From: Clostridia bacterium | GTDB taxonomy: Bacteria; Bacillota; Clostridia; Oscillospirales; Acutalibacteraceae | Reading direction: 5' to 3' | Length of the DNA stretch: 64,000 bases | NCBI GenBank assembly: GCA_017516745.1 | Contig: JAFXBF010000011.1 | Span: forward strand, 1 to 64,000 | In this document: positions 30,885 to 40,683 of the stretch, piece after piece | How positions within the stretch are numbered: the stretch's first letter is position 1 | Layout: each line of letters begins with the position of its first letter | Translations under genes and position numbers: made by a program | The notes under the pieces: model-generated | The model's input: only the letters and a program-made list of their open reading frames with translations | Told to the model about the DNA's origin: nothing | The model's database searches: none

Positions 30885-32411
30885 ATGAAAAAAGAAATTC
30901 AACTCGGTGCCGACGGCAAGCGTCCGTTCGGTATGCTCGACAAAATTGCCTATGCAGCCGGTGATTTCGGCTGTAATATGAGCTTTGCGCTCAAGGGCAC
31001 GGTTCAGACCTTCTGGCTCGTTTTTATGATGATGGAAACAGGTCTGCTGTCTGCACTGCTGCTTCTTGTTCAGGTATGGGATGCTGTCAATGACCCGCTT
31101 ATCGGCAGCCTTATCGATAACGACAAGCGCAAGTACAAAATGGGCAAGTTCAAAACCTATATCTTTATCGGTGCCTGCGGCCTGCTTGTTGCAGGTGCGG
31201 CAGTTTTCCTTCCGTTCCCGAATGCAAGCGTAGTTGTAAAGGCTGTTCTTTTCGTTCTCGGCTATATCGTATGGGACGCCTGCTACACTGTTGCTAACGT
31301 TCCCTACGGCTCAATGCTTTCCCTCATCACGGAGGATTCGGGCGAAAGAGCACAGCTTTCCACATGGCGTTCAATCGGTTCAATGTTCGGTAATATCGTT
31401 CCCATGATTATCCTTCCCATGCTTATCTGGCAGAAGGTTACTTATGACGGAAGCGGTCAGTACCATACCGACCCTATTACCGGTGAGGCATACAAAATCG
31501 GCGATCCCGTTCTTGACCCCCTTACGGGTGAGCAGTTTGAAACCCTGCTTGGTGAGCGTGTGTTCTGGGCAGCTCTTATTATGGGTATAATCGGCTTCGT
31601 TGCCTTTATGTTTATGATTAAAAATATTACCATCCGTGTTGATGAATCCACCGTCAAGACAAATGAGGGCGGCGAAAAGTTCAACATCATCAAGTCCTTC
31701 GGTAACTTTATGAAGAACAGACCCGCTGTCGGCACAACCGTTGCAGCTATGGGTATGTTCCTCGGTATGCAGTCTGCAACCACGGCAAATACAATCATGT
31801 TTGCTACCTACTTCCAGAAGGCATCAATGTCCGGTATCGTTCAGATGATTGGCTTCCTGCCTATGGTTCTCTTCCTGCCCTTCATCAAGAAGCTTGTCAA
31901 CAAGTTCGGCAAGAAGGAAGCCTCTGTTGCAGGCACAATTGTTTCCGTTGTCGGCGGTATAATAATGCTTGTCTTCCCGACTATCGAAAGCAGGGATACA
32001 GCGCTTATCGTCTATCTTGCAGGCCTTATCCTTTTCGGCATCGGTATGGGTGTTTACACCTGCGTTTGCTGGGCATTTATGGCAGACGCAATTGACTACA
32101 ACGAGTGGAAGTTCGGCTCACGTGAAGAGGGTACTGTTTACTCACTCCACTCCTTCTTCCGTAAGCTTGCTCAGGGCATAGGCCCCTCTATCGTGCTTCT
32201 GATTATGGGCGTTCTCGGCTACGATTCAAAGCTCGGCACAATCGGCCAGAGCGTTGAAACCTCACACAATATGTGCTGGCTTGTTGCAGGCCTTTACCTG
32301 TTCAGCGCAGTAGTTCAGTTTGTCGGTGTTACCTTCATATACAATCTTGACAAGAAGACTCTTGCTCAGATGAATGCTGACCTTGAAGCAAGAAGAAGCT
32401 CTGCAAAATAA
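30885..32411 (+). CDS. GPH-family glycoside:cation symporter (MelB-like)
   Basis: A 508-aa membrane protein with about 12 helices. DAVNDPLIGSLIDN in the loop after helix 2 is the hallmark of the GPH family (MelB, LacS, XynP), and GYIVWDACYTVANVPYGSM and a terminal WKFGSREEGTVYSLHSF match conserved family regions. These carriers take up disaccharides or glucuronides with H+ or Na+. It lacks the IIA-like domain of LacS. The start at 30885 follows GAGGA. It is followed by a GH2 enzyme that presumably hydrolyses the imported sugar. Confidence 0.92.
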   Translation: MKKEIQLGADGKRPFGMLDKIAYAAGDFGCNMSFALKGTVQTFWLVFMMMETGLLSALLLLVQVWDAVNDPLIGSLIDNDKRKYKMGKFKTYIFIGACGLLVAGAAVFLPFPNASVVVKAVLFVLGYIVWDACYTVANVPYGSMLSLITEDSGERAQLSTWRSIGSMFGNIVPMIILPMLIWQKVTYDGSGQYHTDPITGEAYKIGDPVLDPLTGEQFETLLGERVFWAALIMGIIGFVAFMFMIKNITIRVDESTVKTNEGGEKFNIIKSFGNFMKNRPAVGTTVAAMGMFLGMQSATTANTIMFATYFQKASMSGIVQMIGFLPMVLFLPFIKKLVNKFGKKEASVAGTIVSVVGGIIMLVFPTIESRDTALIVYLAGLILFGIGMGVYTCVCWAFMADAIDYNEWKFGSREEGTVYSLHSFFRKLAQGIGPSIVLLIMGVLGYDSKLGTIGQSVETSHNMCWLVAGLYLFSAVVQFVGVTFIYNLDKKTLAQMNADLEARRSSAK

Positions 32412-32436
32412 TTTAATCGGTTAAACAGAAATTTTG

Positions 32437-32464
32437 CCCGATAGATGTAAGTCTGTCGGGCATT
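32437..32464 (+). terminator. Hairpin between transporter and GH2 gene
   Basis: TGCCCGATAGA (32437-32447) / TCTGTCGGGCA (32454-32464) with one G-T pair, followed by ATTAT rather than a T-run. It may give partial termination within a two-gene operon. Confidence 0.55.
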
Positions 32465-32486
32465 ATATAAAAAAGGAGTAAAGCAA

Positions 32487-34745
32487 ATGAGAGATATTTT
32501 AAATTTCAATGCCAAATGGTCGTTTTCAAAGGAAGCAGGCGCAGTGCCTGCCGAAATGCCCTCCAACTGGATATGGGTCAATCTTCCCCATTCCTGGAAC
32601 GCTATAGACGGTCAGGACGGCGGCAACGATTACTACAGAGGTACCTGCTATTACGCAAAGAGTGTTGAAAAGCACGAGTTACCGCAGACGGACAGACTTT
32701 ACCTTGAAATCAACGGTGCAAACTCCTCTGCCAAGGTTTACCTCAACGGCGAGGAAATTGCCTCACACGACGGCGGCTATTCAACATGGAGAGTGGATTT
32801 TACCGACAAGGTAGCAGACAGTAACCTTTTTGTAATCGCTGTTGACAATTCCGCTAATGACAGGGTTTATCCCCAGAATGCGGATTTCACCTTCTACGGC
32901 GGCCTTTACAGAGATGTAAACATCATCGGTGTAAGCAATTCACACTTCGACCTTGATTACTACGGCGGCCCCGGTGTTATGGTAACACCCGAAATAAACG
33001 GCACGGATGCAAAGGTAAAGGTTGAGGTTTTCCTCACAAATGCAAAGGAAGGTCAGAAGCTCAGATTCAGACTGCTCGATAAAGAAGGCAACGAGGTTGC
33101 TTACTGCGAAAAGAATGCTGACGAAACAGCTGCAGAGCTTGAAATAAAGAACGTTCACCTCTGGCACGGCAGAAAGAATCCTTATCTCTATACCGCAAAG
33201 GTCTGCCTTGTGGAAAACGGCGATGTTCTTGACAATATAAGCACACGCTTCGGCTGCCGTACCTTTGAAATTGACCCCGAAAAGGGCTTCATCCTCAACG
33301 GCGAAAAATATCCTCTCCGTGGTGTTTCACGCCACCAGGACAGATGGGGTATCGGTAATGCACTTCTGCCCGAGCACCACAAGGAGGATGCCGAGCTTAT
33401 TTACGAAGTAGGTGCAACCACAATCCGCCTTGCGCACTATCAGCACGATCAATATTTCTACGACCTGTGTGACGAAATGGGCTTTGTCCTTTGGGCTGAA
33501 ATTCCCTATATTTCAAGCCATATGCCTTCCGGCCGTGAGAACACAATATCACAGATGAAGGAGCTTGTTGTTCAGAATTACAACCACCCCTCAATCGTTG
33601 TGTGGGGTCTTTCCAACGAAATTACGATGACAGGCAAGTCAAGCGACGACCTGCTCGAAAACCACAGAATTCTCAACGATATGGTTCACGAAATGGACAG
33701 CACAAGGCTTACGACAATTGCTGTTGTTTCAATGTGCAGTATCGACGACCCGTATATTCAGATTCCCGATGTTGTTTCCTTCAACCACTATTTCGGCTGG
33801 TACGGCGGCGACACAACAATGAACGGCCCGTGGTTTGACAACTTCCACGCAAAGTATCCCAATATTCCCGTCGGTATGAGTGAATACGGCTGTGAAGCAC
33901 TCAACTGGCACACCTCAGACCCCCAGCAGGGTGACTACACAGAGGAATACCAGGCATATTACCACGAGGAGCTTATAAAGCAGCTCTTCTCAAGAGAATA
34001 TATCTGGGCAACCCACGTGTGGAATATGTTTGATTTCGGCGCTGACGCAAGAGCGGAAGGCGGCGAAAACGGCCAGAATCACAAGGGACTTGTAACCTTT
34101 GACAGAAAGTACAAGAAGGACTCCTTCTACGCATACAAGGCATGGTTGAGTGATGAAAAGTTTGTCCACATCTGCGGCAAGCGTTACGTTGACCGTGTTG
34201 AGGATGTTACAAAGGTTACGGTTTACTCAAATATGCCCGAGGTTGAGCTCTTTGCAAACGGTGTGAGCCTTGGCAAAAAGGCAAGTGACGAGCACTTCTT
34301 CTACTTTGATGTGCCCAATTCGGGCAAAACACAGCTTACTGCAGTTGCAGGCGAGTTTACCGATGAAAGCGTAATCCGCAAGGTTGATGCCTTCAACGAG
34401 GAATACCGTCTCAAGGAAAAGGGCGCAGTCCTCAACTGGTTTGATATCACCGCACCTGAGGGCTTCTACTCACTCAACGATAAGCTCAGCGACATTATGA
34501 TGAGCGAACAGGGCAGAGCCTTCTTCGGCGGTATGATGCAGAAAATGATGGGCAGCATTATGAACGGCGAAGGTGCAGCCGCCGCAATGGGTGACGGCGC
34601 TATGATGAGCGAGGGTCTTATGAAGATGATGGGCGGCTTCACCGTTATCAGACTTACAAGCCTTTTAGGTGCCGCAAATGTAAAGTTCACTAAAGAAGAA
34701 TTACTCGGCATTAATGCACAGCTCAATCAGATTCCCCGAGTATAA
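32487..34745 (+). CDS. GH2 glycosidase with Met-rich C-terminal extension
   Basis: A 752-aa protein with jelly-roll sugar-binding domain, Ig-like domain and TIM barrel of GH2. GVSRHQDR, the acid/base Glu378 in WGLSNEIT, the nucleophile Glu466 in GMSEYGCEA and THVWNMFDF are visible. A DUF4982-like Ig domain follows to about residue 640. The last 85 residues are unusual: LSDIMMSEQGRAFFGG, MMQKMMGSIMN and MMSEGLMKMMGGF carry 13 Met in about 52 residues. It is probably a beta-galactosidase or beta-glucuronidase acting in the cytoplasm on sugars brought in by the adjacent GPH carrier. Confidence 0.9.
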   Translation: MRDILNFNAKWSFSKEAGAVPAEMPSNWIWVNLPHSWNAIDGQDGGNDYYRGTCYYAKSVEKHELPQTDRLYLEINGANSSAKVYLNGEEIASHDGGYSTWRVDFTDKVADSNLFVIAVDNSANDRVYPQNADFTFYGGLYRDVNIIGVSNSHFDLDYYGGPGVMVTPEINGTDAKVKVEVFLTNAKEGQKLRFRLLDKEGNEVAYCEKNADETAAELEIKNVHLWHGRKNPYLYTAKVCLVENGDVLDNISTRFGCRTFEIDPEKGFILNGEKYPLRGVSRHQDRWGIGNALLPEHHKEDAELIYEVGATTIRLAHYQHDQYFYDLCDEMGFVLWAEIPYISSHMPSGRENTISQMKELVVQNYNHPSIVVWGLSNEITMTGKSSDDLLENHRILNDMVHEMDSTRLTTIAVVSMCSIDDPYIQIPDVVSFNHYFGWYGGDTTMNGPWFDNFHAKYPNIPVGMSEYGCEALNWHTSDPQQGDYTEEYQAYYHEELIKQLFSREYIWATHVWNMFDFGADARAEGGENGQNHKGLVTFDRKYKKDSFYAYKAWLSDEKFVHICGKRYVDRVEDVTKVTVYSNMPEVELFANGVSLGKKASDEHFFYFDVPNSGKTQLTAVAGEFTDESVIRKVDAFNEEYRLKEKGAVLNWFDITAPEGFYSLNDKLSDIMMSEQGRAFFGGMMQKMMGSIMNGEGAAAAMGDGAMMSEGLMKMMGGFTVIRLTSLLGAANVKFTKEELLGINAQLNQIPRV

Positions 34746-34750
34746 GAAAA

Positions 34751-34779
34751 AAAGACCTCAGGCGTGCCTGGGGCTTTTT
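34751..34779. terminator. Terminator between convergent genes
   Basis: AAAG-A-CCTCAGGC pairs with GCCTGGGG-C-TTTTT (one mismatch, one wobble), with A-run on one side and T-run on the other. Confidence 0.75.
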
Positions 34780-34787
34780 GCTGTAAT

Positions 34788-36197
34788 TCATATATTAAGA
34801 AACTCTTTAAAATCGCTGATGTATTTTTCAGCCTGCTTTTTGTTGCCTGCTTCCGCAAAAATTCGAAGCAAAGGCTCAGTGCCCGAGAAACGGCAGATAA
34901 CAAAGCTTCCGTCCGTGAAATAGACCTTGCAGCCGTCCTCGTAATTTACCTTTTCGACCTCAACCGCAAATTCGGGTAAGCGCTTTTCTTCAAAAACAAT
35001 TCGTTCAATTACGCTTTTGTAATCGGGTGCGAAATGAAGGTTGTCCTCAACCATAATGAATTTGCCGAATTTCTTCTCTAACTTTGCAAGCATCTGCGAG
35101 GGGGTCTTGCCTGTAACGCTTACCATTTCGGCAAAGAGTGAAGCGGCATAGACTGAATCCTTGCCGTGAATGTGGCCTCTTACCGTAAGACCGCCCGAGG
35201 ATTCACCGCCGAGCACGGCATCAGCCTCGTCAATTTTTGAGGATATGTACTTGAAGCCTACGGGTACTTCGTAGCACTTTTCGCCAAAGCTTTCCGCAAT
35301 GCGGTCAAGCATATGTGTTGTTGCAAGGTTTCTTACAACGGGGCCCTTCCAGCCCTTGTACTTTACGAGGTAGTAGTAAAGCAGGCAGAGAATTTCATTT
35401 GCGTTGATGTAGCGGCCGTTGCCGTCAACAATGCCGAGGCGGTCGCCGTCGCCGTCCATTGCAATGCCCATATCGTAGCCGCCCTTGATAACGCTGTCGC
35501 AGAGCTTTACGAGTGTCTGCTCCGTGGGGGCAGGCATCATACCGCCAAAGTATGCGTCCTTGTTGAGGTTAATCGTATCAATCGTACAGCGTGCGGTGTG
35601 GAATATAACCTGCAAGGGGTATGCACCCGAGCCATGCATTGTGTCAAACAGCACACGAAGACCTCTGTCACGAAGTGCCTGCATATCAAGCAGGTCGATG
35701 ATATCGTCAAGGAATTTGTTGAAGGGGCTGCGGCGGTAAATGATTTTTCCTGCCTCAACCGCCTTGTCAAAATTGTCATATTCAACTCTGTCAATATTCT
35801 CAATAAGTGTCTCGAGCTTTGCCGTTGTTTCAAGCGGAGCGTCTCTGCCCTCATCAACAATCAGCTTTATGCCGTTGTAGTTAGAGGGGTTGTGGCTTGC
35901 GGTAATTTCAATACCGAAATGAAGGCCGCTGTCCTTAACCGTGTGCATAATTAACGGAGTAGGGGCAGAGCGGTTGAGAAACCATACCTCAATGCCGCCG
36001 TGCACAAGTGTTTCGGCAACCCATTTTGCCGCCGTTTCGGAAAGGAAGCGACGGTCATAGCCGATTATAATCGGCTTATCCGCTTTGCTTTCTTTTTTTG
36101 CAAGCTCAACTATGCCTGCGGCAACCTTGCGTATGTTTTCGCAGATGAAATCGTCACCGATTACGGCACGCCATCCGCCTGTACCGAATTTTATCAT
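34788..36197 (-). CDS. Phosphoglucomutase/phosphomannomutase
   Basis: A 469-aa alpha-D-phosphohexomutase with all four domain signatures in order: FGTGGWRAVIG, the active-site phosphoserine loop TASHNPSNYNGIK, the metal-binding DGDGDRLG, the sugar-binding GGESSGG and the phosphate-binding RFSGTEPLLR. It interconverts hexose 1- and 6-phosphates in the cytoplasm, linking sugar breakdown with nucleotide-sugar and cell-wall synthesis. GAGGCG precedes ATG 36197. Specificity for glucose or mannose is not clear. It is transcribed alone. Confidence 0.93.
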   Translation of the reverse strand: MIKFGTGGWRAVIGDDFICENIRKVAAGIVELAKKESKADKPIIIGYDRRFLSETAAKWVAETLVHGGIEVWFLNRSAPTPLIMHTVKDSGLHFGIEITASHNPSNYNGIKLIVDEGRDAPLETTAKLETLIENIDRVEYDNFDKAVEAGKIIYRRSPFNKFLDDIIDLLDMQALRDRGLRVLFDTMHGSGAYPLQVIFHTARCTIDTINLNKDAYFGGMMPAPTEQTLVKLCDSVIKGGYDMGIAMDGDGDRLGIVDGNGRYINANEILCLLYYYLVKYKGWKGPVVRNLATTHMLDRIAESFGEKCYEVPVGFKYISSKIDEADAVLGGESSGGLTVRGHIHGKDSVYAASLFAEMVSVTGKTPSQMLAKLEKKFGKFIMVEDNLHFAPDYKSVIERIVFEEKRLPEFAVEVEKVNYEDGCKVYFTDGSFVICRFSGTEPLLRIFAEAGNKKQAEKYISDFKEFLNI

Positions 36198-36270
36198 ATT
36201 CTGTCGCCTCTTTTATTTTTTGCTGCCTATCATTTTAGCACAATGAAATTGTACGGTCAATCGGTTTTTG

Positions 36271-36311
36271 AAAAAATAAAAGCCGTTGATGTGTTTTGCA
36301 TCAACGGCTTT
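36271..36311 (-). terminator. Terminator of the mscS gene
   Basis: A perfect 13-bp stem AAAGCCGTTGATG (36279-36291) / CATCAACGGCTTT (36299-36311); on the minus strand it runs into T-rich sequence. Confidence 0.9.
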
Positions 36312-36315
36312 GGTG

Positions 36316-37182
36316 TCAGTTGTTTGTGATGTGTACGTCGAGCTGGTTGTAGGGGATATGTATGCCTGCCTTGTCAAACTCTGTCTTGACACGCTCATAC
36401 ATATCGTAATAGGCTGACCAGTAATCCTCACTCTTGCACCAGAGCAGTGCGTCTATGCGGATGCTGTTGTCGCCGTGACCGCCGACTGCAATTCTCTCTG
36501 CAGGGTCGTTGATTGTATAGGGACATTCTTCGTTTGCCTTTGCAACAGCCTGCTTGGCAACCGAAATATCGTCACCGTAGCCAATGGAGAATTTGAAATC
36601 AATTCTGCGCTTCTTCTGTGCGGTGTAGTTGATAAGGTTGTTTGATGTGACATGTGAGTTGGGGATAACAACACGCTTGTTGTCGGGTGTGAGAAGGGTT
36701 GTGTTCATAAAGTGGATTTCCTCAACCGTACCCATAACGCTTTCAAGCTCAATGAAATCGCCTGCACGGAAGGGCTTGTTGAACATAATCTCAATACCGC
36801 TTGCAAACTGTGAAATCAGGCTTTGCAGACCGAGACCTGCTGTAATACCTGCGGCACCGATAGTAGCTGCAAAGGAGCTGATGTCAATGCCGAGTACGCT
36901 CAGCGCAAACAGCACGAACAGTATTCTCAACGATACGACAAGCATACTTTTAAGGAAGTGGTGAACGGACTCGTCAACATTCTTTTTTCTCATAATCTTT
37001 ATGAGAAGCTTGCCTGCCAGCTTGCTGAAGAAGAAGCCGATTACAATTACGACAGCCGCACCGATGATTTTCGGCGAAGCGTCGAGGATTTTTGCCGGCA
37101 GCTCTTCAAACCATTTTGCAACAGATGAAACCTCTGCAAAGGCTTCCTGTGCGATATCTGTTGTTGATTCAAGAATATCCAT
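36316..37182 (-). CDS. mscS: Small-conductance mechanosensitive channel
   Basis: A 288-aa MscS homologue. Three membrane helices span about residues 30-140, and the third, pore-lining helix is TIGAAGITAGLGLQSLISQFASG, with the usual Ala/Gly packing pattern. The beta domain (FRAGDFIELESVMGTVEEIHFMNTTL, then DNKRVVIPNSH) and the C-terminal alpha/beta domain follow. It opens under membrane tension and releases osmolytes on hypo-osmotic shock. AAAGGAG precedes ATG 37182. An N-terminal segment of about 30 residues is amphipathic. Confidence 0.93.
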   Translation of the reverse strand: MDILESTTDIAQEAFAEVSSVAKWFEELPAKILDASPKIIGAAVVIVIGFFFSKLAGKLLIKIMRKKNVDESVHHFLKSMLVVSLRILFVLFALSVLGIDISSFAATIGAAGITAGLGLQSLISQFASGIEIMFNKPFRAGDFIELESVMGTVEEIHFMNTTLLTPDNKRVVIPNSHVTSNNLINYTAQKKRRIDFKFSIGYGDDISVAKQAVAKANEECPYTINDPAERIAVGGHGDNSIRIDALLWCKSEDYWSAYYDMYERVKTEFDKAGIHIPYNQLDVHITNN

Positions 37183-37204
37183 ATCATATCTCCTTTTTTC
37201 TCTT

Positions 37205-37237
37205 TAAAAAAGCCGCATCGTCAGACACGGCTTCTTT
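37205..37237 (-). terminator. Terminator of the 584-aa membrane protein gene
   Basis: AAAAAAGCCG and CGGCTTCTTTTT form a short stem with A-run left and T-run right. Confidence 0.7.
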
Positions 37238-37258
37238 TTAATTATAATTTAGTAAACC

Positions 37259-39013
37259 TTATTTAAGAACAAAGCTGTCAGCGTCAATGATAGCGTTTTC
37301 GCTGTCCTTGTACTCAATTTCAACTGTGTTGCCCTTGTTTGCAATGATAACCGTTGCAAAGTCGGAAGCATCAACTGCGAAGTACTTGTCGCTGCCTGCA
37401 ACTCTCAGGTAGTAAACGCTGTTGCCGCTGATAACCGCAACACGGATATCCTCGATTGCGCCTGCAACGCTCTTGGTTTCAACAGGTGTCTGTTCGCCGC
37501 CCTGGGTGTTGGGGTCAACAACGTTTTCAACGTCAATGTCAGTCTTGATGCCGTTTTCGGCAAGAATCTTTGTGTAGCTTTCAAGGCAGGACTGAATTGA
37601 AGTGCCGGTTGAAATAATTGTTGTGAACTGGTTTACGTTAACGAGTGCGTACTGCTGAACAATATTGCTCTTGTCCTTGAGAGCCATGAAGTATGTCGGC
37701 TCGTTACCGATGTTGAGCAGAAGCGGGAAGGTTGCGGTGTAGCTGTACTGCTGAACCTTACCCTGTGCAGCCTCCTGCGCAGCGTTTTCGGTTGCACCGT
37801 TGACACGATAGAACTTTGCTTCCTTTGTACGCTGGTTGATAAGTGTGAAGCCTGTGATTGAGCTGTCGCTTGTGGTGATTGATGTAACACCTGTGTACAT
37901 GTAAACGTCGTCGTTAAGGGCAATGTAGTTGTAGCCGCTTGTTGTAACAACAACGTCCTTCTGACCGAGAACGGAGTTCCAGAAGCCGCCCTGGTACTTG
38001 CCGTAGTAGTCGTACTGCTCTACAAGCAGGTCGGGGTCATAAACTCTGTCAAGCCAGTTGAGCTCTTCGGAGGTTCTGATTTCTTCGATTGTGTAGTCAA
38101 CACATTCACCCGTTGTGGGGTTTACAAGGATTGCACCCTTGACATCCGTACCGCCGAAAAGGCCGATTGTCTTGTCAAGAATCGGGCATACCCAGTAAGC
38201 GTTGCCTTCTTCGTCAACCTCGAAAACGGAGGTGCCCAGAAGCGCTGTGGGGTAGTTGAAACGGATGTGGCGCTTGAGAAGCTGGTTGAAGTGGTCAACA
38301 TCGGAGTAAACGATACCGCCTTCAAGCTTCTGGAAATCAACCTTCTGTGTTGTCATATCAATGACAAGGTAGCCGGGAAGACCCTCAGAACGGTTGGTAA
38401 ACCACTTGATGATGTTCTGGTATTTGAGTGTTGCAATTCTTACGGGACGGTTGTTGAGGTTAATCTGTGTGTCGGAAGAATTGACCGTGAACTGTGAAAC
38501 AAGGTTTTCGTCAACAAGGTCGGACAAAGCCTTGCTTGCAAGTGTTGCGGCAGAATCCTTGTCAAGCAGGGGAACGCTTGAGAAATCTGCCTCGTTTACG
38601 TCCTCGCTGAAATCGGCAGCCTGTACGGGAAGAATTTCGCTGTAATCCTTCGCACGGAAGAACACGCTTGAAACAGCGTAGCCGACACCGACAACAAGTG
38701 CAATAACCAGACCGATAATAATCGGAACGGTAGCCTGCTTTCTGGCGTAGGGTGAATATTCGGGGGACAGCACTGCGCCCGAGGTAATGAAAGCCATTAC
38801 GCAGTAGGCGGCAATGATAATACCGAAATAAATGTACATTTCAATGGCCTTGAAGTTAAATGCAGGCAGGTAGAAGTAATATGCTACTGCTGCGGCAATA
38901 ACCGTACCAATGACGTTGATGAGAATTTTCAGACCGGCTTTGTTGGGCGGAATGATAACCGAACCGCCTTTTTTTGCGCCGCTGCCCGAAAAATCGACCT
39001 TAATAGGATCCAT
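37259..39013 (-). CDS. Membrane-anchored protein with large extracytoplasmic domain, unknown function
   Basis: A 584-aa protein. A short charged N-terminus is followed by three hydrophobic helices (about residues 30-52, 57-82 and 93-117: LKILINVIGTVIAAAVAYYF, YIYFGIIIAAYCVMAFI, VPIIIGLVIALVVGVGYAV). The remaining 460 residues are soluble and beta-rich, probably outside the cell. A segment GYLVIDMTTQKVDF, then ILVNPTTGECVDYT and LVEQYDYYGKYQGGFWNS is recognisable only as recurring in clostridial hypothetical proteins. No catalytic motif is seen. AAGGAG lies before ATG 39013. It is divergent from a secreted hydrolase gene. Confidence 0.7.
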   Translation of the reverse strand: MDPIKVDFSGSGAKKGGSVIIPPNKAGLKILINVIGTVIAAAVAYYFYLPAFNFKAIEMYIYFGIIIAAYCVMAFITSGAVLSPEYSPYARKQATVPIIIGLVIALVVGVGYAVSSVFFRAKDYSEILPVQAADFSEDVNEADFSSVPLLDKDSAATLASKALSDLVDENLVSQFTVNSSDTQINLNNRPVRIATLKYQNIIKWFTNRSEGLPGYLVIDMTTQKVDFQKLEGGIVYSDVDHFNQLLKRHIRFNYPTALLGTSVFEVDEEGNAYWVCPILDKTIGLFGGTDVKGAILVNPTTGECVDYTIEEIRTSEELNWLDRVYDPDLLVEQYDYYGKYQGGFWNSVLGQKDVVVTTSGYNYIALNDDVYMYTGVTSITTSDSSITGFTLINQRTKEAKFYRVNGATENAAQEAAQGKVQQYSYTATFPLLLNIGNEPTYFMALKDKSNIVQQYALVNVNQFTTIISTGTSIQSCLESYTKILAENGIKTDIDVENVVDPNTQGGEQTPVETKSVAGAIEDIRVAVISGNSVYYLRVAGSDKYFAVDASDFATVIIANKGNTVEIEYKDSENAIIDADSFVLK

Positions 39014-39152
39014 TTGAGCAACTCCTTTGTTTATAATTAAATAATATTGTACTATAAAATAAACATTATTACAAGAGAAAGTTGAAAAATAAATCTATTT
39101 ATGTTATAGTATTATCAAATCCAAAATATAACAACGCTTGGAGGATTTATTT

Positions 39153-40586
39153 ATGAAACGCTTTATCAAATGTGCCGTAAGCTTTATGCTTGTGCTTGTG
39201 CTCAGCAGCGGTATTGTGCTCTATCCTGCTGCCGCTTCTCAGCAGTGCTCCTGCGGCGAAGAACCTATTATCTATGTTGCTGCTCTCGGCAGCGCAACGC
39301 TCTACCAGAACGCCGGTACGAAAAACGAAAAGGTACTCTTCCGTCCCGAAACTTCTGCATATGTCAAGCTTGTTGCAAAGCTTCTCATTCCGTTGGTTTC
39401 CGTTATCGTAACCAAGGATTACGACGCTTTTGCCGACAAGCTCATTCCTGCTGTAGGCGATGTTTTCGGCCCTCTTGCAAACGCTGAAAACGGCGATTCC
39501 ACGGTGGATGTCACCACCAAGGAAGAGCTTCCGACCGACCCGACACACGGCTTTGACTACAGCTACTACTTCGGCTATGATTTCCGTGCCGACCCGCTTG
39601 TAGTTGCAAAGGATCTTGCCGCTTATATTGACCATGTTCTTGAACTCACAGGCCACGAAAAGGTAAGACTTCGTGCTTCCTCCATGGGCGGCGTTATGAC
39701 TATGGCTTACTTTGAGCAGTACGGCTGTGAGAAGATTAAGTCCGTTATCTTCCAGAACTGCCCGATTTCCGGTACAGCCGTTGCAGGCGACCTTTTCTGC
39801 GGCAGACTTGAGATTAATGAAGATTCTCTCTACCGCTACGGTGCAACAGCCCTTCCGCTTATTATGGATGTGACTCTTGCAAGATTCCTTATGGTTATTA
39901 TTGACCTGCTCAAAAACAGCGGTATACTCGGCACACTTATTGATGCCGTAAACCGTGTTGTTGACAACTGCGCAGGCAGAGTTTTTGACGAGCTTCTTAT
40001 TCCCGTGTTCAAGGCAAACTGCGGTATCTGGTCGTTTGTGCCCGATGAATACTACCTTGACGCCAAGAAGTATATGCTCGGCGACAACCCCAACGAAGAG
40101 CTTGAAGCAAGAATTGACTACTACCACTACGAGGTACAGTGCAAGGCAGGCGAAATCCTCAACGGTGTGCTTGACAGCGGTGTTCCCGTTATGATTGTTG
40201 CCGCCTGGGGCGTTCAGCGTACACCCCTTGTTCCCACCTGGCACAACGATTCCGACGGTACTGTTGACCTTAAGTACTCTTCTGTCGGTGCAACCGCAGC
40301 ACCTCTGGGCGAAAGCCTCGGTTCAGGCTACACCCCCGAAACTGACGACGGTCACGCTCACGTTTCACCCGACAACCATATTGATGCCACAACCTGTGCA
40401 CTTCCCGAAAACACATGGTTTGTCAAGGATATGGTGCATTGCACAACTCACGACGGCCACGGAGAGCTTTACAACTGGTTCTTCAAGAACGATGACAATG
40501 CAGACTTGAATATCTTCTCAAACAAGGACTATCCCCAGTTCTTGCAGAACGATATAAAGAATCAGAAGCTTATTCCGCAGAAATAA
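39153..40586 (+). CDS. Secreted alpha/beta-hydrolase (lipase/esterase-like)
   Basis: A 477-aa protein with signal peptide MKRFIKCAVSFMLVLVLSSG and cleavage near AAASQQ. YYFGYDFRADPLVVAKDLAAYI followed by VRLRASSMGGVMTMAYFEQYG is the strand-elbow-helix of the alpha/beta-hydrolase fold. The elbow reads A-S-S-M-G instead of G-x-S-x-G, so the nucleophile Ser is present but the first Gly is replaced. The likely catalytic His is in HDGHGELYNWF, with Asp candidates near NDSDGTVD. A PGAP1/lipase-like role outside the cell is plausible. ATG 39153 has GGAGG; the upstream in-frame ATG 39138 overlaps that site. Confidence 0.75.
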   Translation: MKRFIKCAVSFMLVLVLSSGIVLYPAAASQQCSCGEEPIIYVAALGSATLYQNAGTKNEKVLFRPETSAYVKLVAKLLIPLVSVIVTKDYDAFADKLIPAVGDVFGPLANAENGDSTVDVTTKEELPTDPTHGFDYSYYFGYDFRADPLVVAKDLAAYIDHVLELTGHEKVRLRASSMGGVMTMAYFEQYGCEKIKSVIFQNCPISGTAVAGDLFCGRLEINEDSLYRYGATALPLIMDVTLARFLMVIIDLLKNSGILGTLIDAVNRVVDNCAGRVFDELLIPVFKANCGIWSFVPDEYYLDAKKYMLGDNPNEELEARIDYYHYEVQCKAGEILNGVLDSGVPVMIVAAWGVQRTPLVPTWHNDSDGTVDLKYSSVGATAAPLGESLGSGYTPETDDGHAHVSPDNHIDATTCALPENTWFVKDMVHCTTHDGHGELYNWFFKNDDNADLNIFSNKDYPQFLQNDIKNQKLIPQK

Positions 40587-40683
40587 AGGGTACCTGATTA
40601 TTAAAATAGTTACAAATTATTACAATTTGCGGATAACTCTTGATAATTGACTTAAAATATAATATCATTAATATTGTTTAAGG

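Noticed and set aside
39147..40244. 365-codon minus-strand open frame
   Set aside because: Antisense shadow of the secreted hydrolase; Cys/Asn-rich, without ribosome binding site or similarity.
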